A DNA stretch of 64,000 nt from Scalesia atractyloides (Eukaryota; Streptophyta; Magnoliopsida; Asterales; Asteraceae), in assembly GCA_947069175.1 (NCBI GenBank), contig CAMTDV010000030.1:102262411-102326410 (forward strand). The letters run 5' to 3'. Of this stretch, positions 57,746-64,000 are shown in pieces (positions within the stretch are counted from its first letter, which is position 1; every line of letters begins with the position of its first letter). The notes beneath the pieces were generated by a model. It was not told the DNA's origin and searched no databases. It saw nothing but the letters and a program-made list of their open reading frames with translations. The position numbers and the translations under genes were made by a program.

Positions 57746-58078
57746 TTGTGTAGACTTTACAGGGTTTTCCCTTTGGTTGGTTTAAGGGAAAACGGATTTG
57801 TAGCTGGACAAGCGGCAAGAAAGGCAGAATCAAAGAAAGTGGATAAGCACGCTAAAGCTTGCGCAAAGAACCAGCATGTCTTTGTCCCTTTTGCCTTTGA
57901 TACTTTTGGCTCCCTAGCGCCAGAAGCTATCAACTTCTTGACGAGGGTTCAACTGGTCGTCTACAGCAATTGTTCAACCCCAAGGGGGCAAGGGTTTGTA
58001 TTTGGAAGGTTAGGGTTTGCAACTCAGAAAGGATTGGTGACGCAGCTTGTTGCCCGGCTACCTTCTGTTTTGATGTAA
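57746..58078 (+). pseudogene. Degraded retroelement-type ORF C terminus
   Basis: A 110-codon open stretch carries KHAKACAKNQHVFVPFAFDT, FGSLAPEAINFLTRVQ and GFATQKGLVTQLVARLPS. I recognise this as a sequence repeated many times in plant genomes as the tail of retroelement-associated hypothetical proteins. I cannot name the element class with confidence. There is no upstream coding region here and no obvious start context, so it is a fragment. The parent could equally be a captured host sequence. Confidence 0.45.
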
Positions 58079-58079
58079 C

Positions 58080-60360
58080 TTGGCAAGTTTTCTGAATTTA
58101 AAATAATATTATTAAAAAAAAATTACAGAACTTACTCTAAAAAAATATATATGTATGTTTTGTTAGGTAATATAACATATTTTATCTACGCAAGATAATA
58201 TAAATTGAATATTTATGTTTTTTAATACACGACGGCGAAAAACATATGCCAAATATTAGGTTTGTGTTGCCTTCTGAATAGAGATTGCGCGTAGCAATAC
58301 CCGATTGGGTACGTAGCCATCAGTTCGGGCATCCAAAACAGATAATGATTTGGAGTTGTAGACCATTGTGCATGAGAAAATAATAAAAAAAAAAGTTTTA
58401 TACATTTAATTTTGCGCACACATACCCTACTTCCATTTATCCCACATATAAACATTTCTACTCCGTCTACCCCAATTTTTATTTTTATACTACAAGATGC
58501 AAGATTTCTCAAACGATAAGCTAGGTTTATTCATTCCATCCAATGATTACGATGATATTTTTTCAAACGATAGTAGCCTACTATTTCTCAAGGATCTTAT
58601 TGACCAAGACGAAGACACGACAACATCTAAAAAAGATATGTGCCACGTGATTGTGAAAAATGTCAATAAGTTCTAATGAAAGATTATTTTGTCAACGAAC
58701 CAAAATACAATAAAGATATGTTTTGTCAAAAAGTACCGTATATCAAAACATTTGTTTTAAATCACCTCCCTGGATATTTTAGGTTCATCTTGACTAATTG
58801 TTAGGAAATGATGGCTATAATGAGTCAAATTTGATTATGCATCTAGATATTTAATATCTTTTGGGTAACATTATGTTTTAAAAATAAAGGAGACAGAGAA
58901 ACATGATCATATAGAAATACAAATATGTTTATGAATGTAAATACGTATTGATTTATTTTTGTATGTTTTTTATGTAAAATAGGTACAGTTGCGGTATGCA
59001 TATATAAAGTATATATGTGTGGTCATCGGGGGAGCAAAATAAGGCTGTTTACCTCTTACTCTCTTCAGATCCTACCTTAGCTTTGTTATTGATATGATTT
59101 ATTGAGTATGATGATAATGATCATGTAATATAGGTACACACAATGACACCAACCTCTAATTGGTTATTCGTGCGCTTTATATGTTAATTTATACATTGAG
59201 TTATATAGGAGTATGATAAATAAAAGTAGAATAAAAAAAACAAGGACAAAGAAAAAAGAAACTAAGTGGGTGGGTCAAGGGTGTGTATACACGCATATAA
59301 CAAGTGATTGCGTATCACATGTCTATATAATAATATTTTTTTGCTTATTATATGTTTAAAAAGGGTCCTCAAAACGTTTAAAGTCAGACATGTAGCGGAA
59401 GTAATAAAAGAGTTTACAAACTATTTACATCCAAAAGTTGAAGTTTCAACTAATGTATTTAATGCAAGTTGGAACCAAACTAAACATGGTTTAGTTAAAG
59501 TGTTAAAGTTGTAGGTTGTCCGGTGTGGGGCGTGAGCACACCGGTTCCAACAGCCACCTCACCTGCGATGAGGAGGCCTTTTTTTCAGAAAAGGGGGCGC
59601 CAAACACCAATACCCAGGTGTTAAGGGGACGCTATGGTGTTGGTCGTTATCCCGGTAACAAAAGGAGCAGAGGAGGGGGCGTTATGGTTAGGTGGGTGGC
59701 ACGTCCGACGTGGCTCCAACATGGTGATGGGTAACGCCTTGGGCCGTTTATCCACATCATATGGTTTTAGAGATAGAAGATTAAGATAAGAGAATTGTTA
59801 TATGCGCATACTAGTGTTATGTAACCTAGTAAAATTGTTAAAGATACCCTACATGCACACATGCATATGCATAATACATATGCTTGATTTTTTTAAATCG
59901 TCGCAATATATTAGTTTATATAGGTTTATTAATTAGAAAAGAAAACACTACTTAAATACATTATGTTTAGTTGCAGTTCTTATGGTTAATAAAACAATTA
60001 TAATTATTACAAATGAATGTGTTCGTGCGTGTATGTATACAAGATCATTCGACACATTACTAATTTTAATGAAGGATTACAGAAAACATATAAAGACATA
60101 TATAGGTATTATTCCAACATTATGCAATTACATAACTCACTCTATTTCTCTCTCCTAGCATATATGACCAATACATATATCACATTTGTAGCATGACATA
60201 TTTTCAAACTCTATTCATTCTCTTTTTGGTTCCTCGTACTTTCTAATATTTTTCTCAATAGTTATGAATTCATACTTTTTAATCATCACCATCCCGCGAG
60301 ACTAATGATGTATTTATCATCAAACATATTTACGAGCTTCATTTACATAATAACCGGGGG
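58080..60360. other. Intergenic, mostly unstructured
   Basis: No supported gene. About 59515-59755 is GC-rich (GGTTGTCCGGTGTGGGGCG start, GGGTAACGCCTTGGGCCG end) and resembles a MITE, but its ends are not clear inverted repeats. The rest is AT-rich. Confidence 0.4.
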
Positions 60361-60367
60361 TCTAAGG

Positions 60368-60552
60368 CAGTGGCAGAGCTTGACCAAAAGTTTCAAGAGG
60401 ATGGAAAATTTTGGGACCCAATTTATATATTGTATAAATATTTAGGCATATAATTTTAAAATTTTCTGATGAAAAATCAAAGATTTTACACTTCTAACTG
60501 AAACATTCGGGGGCGGGTGCACCCCCCCACTTTACACTAACCTCCGCCACTG
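60368..60552. mobile_element. hAT-type MITE, 185 bp
   Basis: The ends CAGTGGCAGAGCTTGAC and (reverse) CAGTGGCGGAGGTTAGT match the family of 55785-56829. Flanking octamers GTCTAAGG (60360-60367) and GTCCGAGG (60553-60560) agree at 6 of 8 positions, an eroded target duplication. Non-coding. Confidence 0.7.
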
Positions 60553-60662
60553 GTCCGAGGGCTTCTCATATTTACAAGTAGGTAGGCAATTGCTTGGGTC
60601 CCAAAAGTTTGGGACCCCTAGGTTTCGTTTGTAATTGTTATCACATATAAAACCAAAATATA

Positions 60663-61052
60663 GGGTATGTTTGGCATGGAGCTTTTAAAAGCTTTTAGGA
60701 GCTTAAAGCTTTAAGCTTTTAAGAAAAAGTTCCAATTCAGTAAAAAGCCTTGTTTGGTTGAAGAAGCTTGAAGCTTTTGGTTAAACGCTCCTACTAGTAG
60801 CGTTTAGAAGGAGCTACAAAACTTTTAGAGAAAAAATGACTATTTTAACCTCTAAAGATAATAAACTTTTTAATGCACCAACTTTTTCATGTCCATTTTG
60901 GTCATTTTATACACTTTATTAAAAGCTTCAGCTACTCTATCAAACACCTAAATATATCTAAAAAGCTATAGCTACAGCTATCAGCTTCTAACCTCCAGCC
61001 ACCAGCTTCTAGCCTTCAACCACCAATGACAACTACTTTTGCCAAATATACC
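60663..61052. mobile_element. MITE with AGCTTTTAAAAGCTT words
   Basis: It begins GGGTATGTTTGGCATGGAGC and ends TTTTGCCAAATATACCC, giving inverted ends of about 14 bp. The interior has many AAGCTTTTA / TAAAAGCTT and CAGCTTCTA words. Non-coding; the target duplication is not clear. Confidence 0.6.
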
Positions 61053-63530
61053 CGTAATGTATTCGAAAAATGTTGAGGACTCCATTTTTGGAATTTATCA
61101 ACACCCCACAAATAAATTAATCAATATATAGTGACCGTTCATTTTTTTCCCATTTACACCGTTCCATACATCTAATGATTATATACCCACAAGATGATGA
61201 CATTTGAAAAGACTTTAAATAATTATTTTTAATATAACTATTATTAAATGTATCTTTTTATTAATTATTAATATAAACCAGTTAACTACATTCCAGGCCC
61301 CCTATTATGAGATATAGTGGTAAGTTGTATGTTATTAATTATTGTTGAGTTGCAAGGCTGCAAAATATTAAATATGTTGCTAGTTTTCATATTCATTAAG
61401 GGGCGTCACGTGGTTGGACAGTGACCACACGTGGAACCATGGAACAATGTAGAAAAAATCAAATATAATTATTGTTGACCACACGGCGACACGAGTGGTC
61501 TTATGTAGAAAAAAATCAAATATAAATACCTTTAACGTACAAAACATATGAACTGAAGATTTTGCTGAAAAAGGCGGTGGCATTTTCGTTATTATTTACT
61601 CGTAGAGTAATAATCAAAACTACCATACAAATGATCTTGTAAGGTAATTATGATATTGTAGGGTAATTTTGTAGAGTCTCATAATTACTCTACAAATGAT
61701 CTTGTAGGGTAATTCTGAATTATGTGTTGTTTGATAAACTATTGAGTAATTTTGATACACTTGTGAGTAATATTCATAATTAACCTACAATCACATTTTA
61801 CAAAATTATCCTACAATATTAAAATTTCTCTACACATAAATAATTACTGCCACATTTTTTTAACTTTTTCATGCATTCGTACGTTTTGTTGTAAGGCTGT
61901 TTGTACGGAAACTTTTCCTAATTATGTAAATATTGTGATGTGATGTTTTAAAAACCGATTCATACCGGTCTGTGGTACCGGTTGAACCATTCGGTAGACC
62001 CGGTTTTAACCGTCCAGTACATCCGGTTGAACTGCCCGTTACACATGGTTACACCGTTTTTGATACTTATATATATTTTTTTAATTAAGTAAGTAATTGT
62101 TTTAGAATAATAGATATTAGTTTTATTAAAAAAAATTAAGTCGTTCAAAAATTAAGTAGAAGGTTAATGATAGTGTATATTACTTTTATGTTTCCTCTCA
62201 TCATGAACGATATCATAAAAGTTTACGAAATGTCCATATCGTTAGATTAGATGTAACGGGCCTCAAGTTTGGGCTTGGAACCATATTTGTTATTGTCTAA
62301 AATCTTATTCATTGCGACCATTTGGGCGTCACAAGTGACTAGAGGGGTAAAAAAACCAGTTTGGGCCTGATCAATTGGTTTTCAACCCAGCCCTATCCCA
62401 AAAGATCCGGTTGAGCTCCGGCCCAACTGGGTGGCATGGTATAGGTTCAGGACTTTTGAGTTGAGAACTGGTTCCAACCTGAATCGTTTAGGGCCCAATA
62501 AAGAAAACTCAGTTTTAATGCTTCAACCGGTTTGAACCCGATTCAAATTGGTTTGAGTGGGCTGGTTTTTTTAACCTTAAAATCGGTTTACAAACCAAAC
62601 CGGTTAGGCCCATTTAAAAAAAATGATTCATTTATATAAGGGGACTTGTAAGCTCCTAAACTCGGAAGACCTTACAGTCGGTTGCATACATCGAAAACAT
62701 AGTTCTTAAACTGAAACTTCAATGGCATCTTAGTGGAAGATAAACAATACAACAAACAATAGTTAACCTTAAACCATGGCAAACAAAAGCTTCTTTGATC
62801 ATTACCTGGTAAATATTGTTGTCTAGTCGTATAGGACTTATCATTTATCACCATGAAAATGGTTTGGGTTTAAATAATTGTAAGTGTAAGATTAATGGTA
62901 TTTAGATATAAAAAAATGTTTAAAAAAGGTAAATGAAGACATTTCTTCTGTATACATAACATTTTCATCTAGTAAAAATATAGTGTTAGTTTATATATTT
63001 AAGAGTGATATATTATTATGTCAAGAACTAGGTTTCCTTTTGATACAAACGTAATCAAACACAACCTTTTACTGAAAAACAACCTTACAGATACAAGCTG
63101 GAAAGGATAGATACAATGATAATAACAAAATCATAAAATAGTTACACTAGTCATTGTAGTTTATACCAGCTTCATGGTGTGAAGGTGCTAATAAGGCCTG
63201 TAACTCTTGGTCACAAGTTGAAAACTAAAGTCAGCAACGGAGATGAATAAGAGGAGATCAGATGTTATGAGAAGGTGAGAGGATGTGTTCAAGCATATCT
63301 CGAACCTTAACCCAAGAAGGAGGTTTTATACTTGACCTAGGTGAATAAATCAACAACTAATCACTCCCTTGATCTTCGCAAAAGATCCAACTCAATATAA
63401 CAAAAATAAAACAATCTCACATAATATACGTTTATTAGAAAATATATTACCAAAGTTAATTAACAAATAAACAAGTCATACCATTGAGAATGATTGTTTT
63501 AACAATTATAATACATCAAAGTGAGTAAAT
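61053..63530. other. Intergenic with low-complexity ACCGGTT words
   Basis: No supported gene. About 61620-61820 repeats AATTACTCTACAA / TTGTAGGGTAATT words. About 61950-62060 and 62340-62620 are ACCGGTT / AACCCGGTT-rich degenerate elements. 63060-63420 has more balanced composition, but no ORF or boundary was recognised. Confidence 0.4.
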
Positions 63531-63534
63531 ATTA

Positions 63535-64000
63535 TGGGAGAGGATCAAATAGGAAGTATGTTTTGGGTAGGAAGTAATCTTAGTCGTCCATCTGGAAAAA
63601 TAGAAATACAAATGGGAAGAGTATTTTAGTCAATCTTCTTTTATCTATACTTTCTCTTTCCATTATCTGTATATTCAAAACGCAGATGTTCAAAACCTAC
63701 CATCTTCAACTTTTCATTCCTTTTCTCTCTCTAGAATTATACATCACGATGCAATTTTTCTTCATCGATGAATGGTTCAAACACTCAATCAACGTGTTCT
63801 TCGATTTCTTTGAAGAAAACCCAGTTTATGTATCTATAATTTTTCCTTTTTTTTCAATTTAACATGATGCGATGGAACATGAGATTTCTATTAAAACAGG
63901 TACTTCTCTACTCAAAATTTTCAAACATTTTTAAATTCAAAGTGAAGATATCTCTGATTCTACTCTTTCTCTTGATGTATTCACGCGTTTGGCAACATCA
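63535..64000 (+). mobile_element. Possible MULE-type left end, cut by window edge
   Basis: GGGAGAGGATCAAATAGGAAG at 63535 resembles the GGGAGAGGATCAAAT-type ends of Mutator-like elements that I recall from other plants. Downstream is a CT-rich leader and a short ORF near 63750 (ATGCAATTTTTC...). The right end would lie beyond the window. Confidence 0.3.

Noticed and set aside
59516..59734. GC-rich 72-codon ORF
   Set aside because: Lies within a GC-rich MITE-like patch and matches no family.

Overview
This is a plant nuclear window: AT-rich and dominated by small DNA transposons, foldback elements and SINEs, with a few plant housekeeping genes that have GT-AG introns. All identifiable proteins are plant-type (a membrane-anchored type B hexokinase, SKIP/SNW, TIM17, a DUF761 protein). 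A eudicot, probably an asterid and possibly Asteraceae, fits best, but the taxon is an inference from gene style and repeat families recalled by eye.

Layout. 1-17.5 kb holds no host gene that I can support. It contains transposon relics: a complete small Helitron (6245-7239), a Pack-MULE-like element with ~350-bp inverted repeats and an exact 9-bp target duplication (12340-14073) nested in an older element, and several low-complexity elements. 17.8-21.1 kb is the SKIP/SNW gene, with a 5'UTR intron and a single coding exon broken by six one-base losses, each in a C or G run. 21-29 kb is repeat-rich. 29.5-30.2 kb is an intact intronless DUF761 gene with a clear promoter. 30.4-40.2 kb is repeats plus a LINE relic. 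40.27-41.49 kb is a small hAT-type element with exact ends that carries only a BED zinc-finger ORF. 42.9-44.3 kb is a two-exon TIM17 gene. 45.2-47.2 kb is a threefold tandem repeat of a TIM17-like promoter plus start of exon 1, and only the last copy is joined to the rest of a diverged second TIM17 copy (47.1-48.3 kb). 48.8-55.1 kb is a nine-exon hexokinase on the minus strand; its first intron holds a degenerate tandem array rich in paired W-box cores. 55.5-56.9 kb is a tRNA-derived SINE interrupted by a hAT element with an exact 8-bp target duplication. The rest is repeats and one degraded retroelement-like coding fragment near 57.7-58.1 kb.

The genes do not form a pathway. Hexokinase phosphorylates sugars at the outer mitochondrial membrane, TIM17 serves inner-membrane protein import, and SKIP works in splicing and transcription; their adjacency looks incidental. 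Three conserved genes (SKIP, hexokinase exon 3, TIM17) carry frame breaks confined to homopolymer runs while splice sites and conserved residues are intact. I read this mainly as a consensus-sequence artefact and treat those genes as probably functional. The second TIM17 copy is the exception, because one of its frame breaks is shared by all three tandem exon-1 copies.
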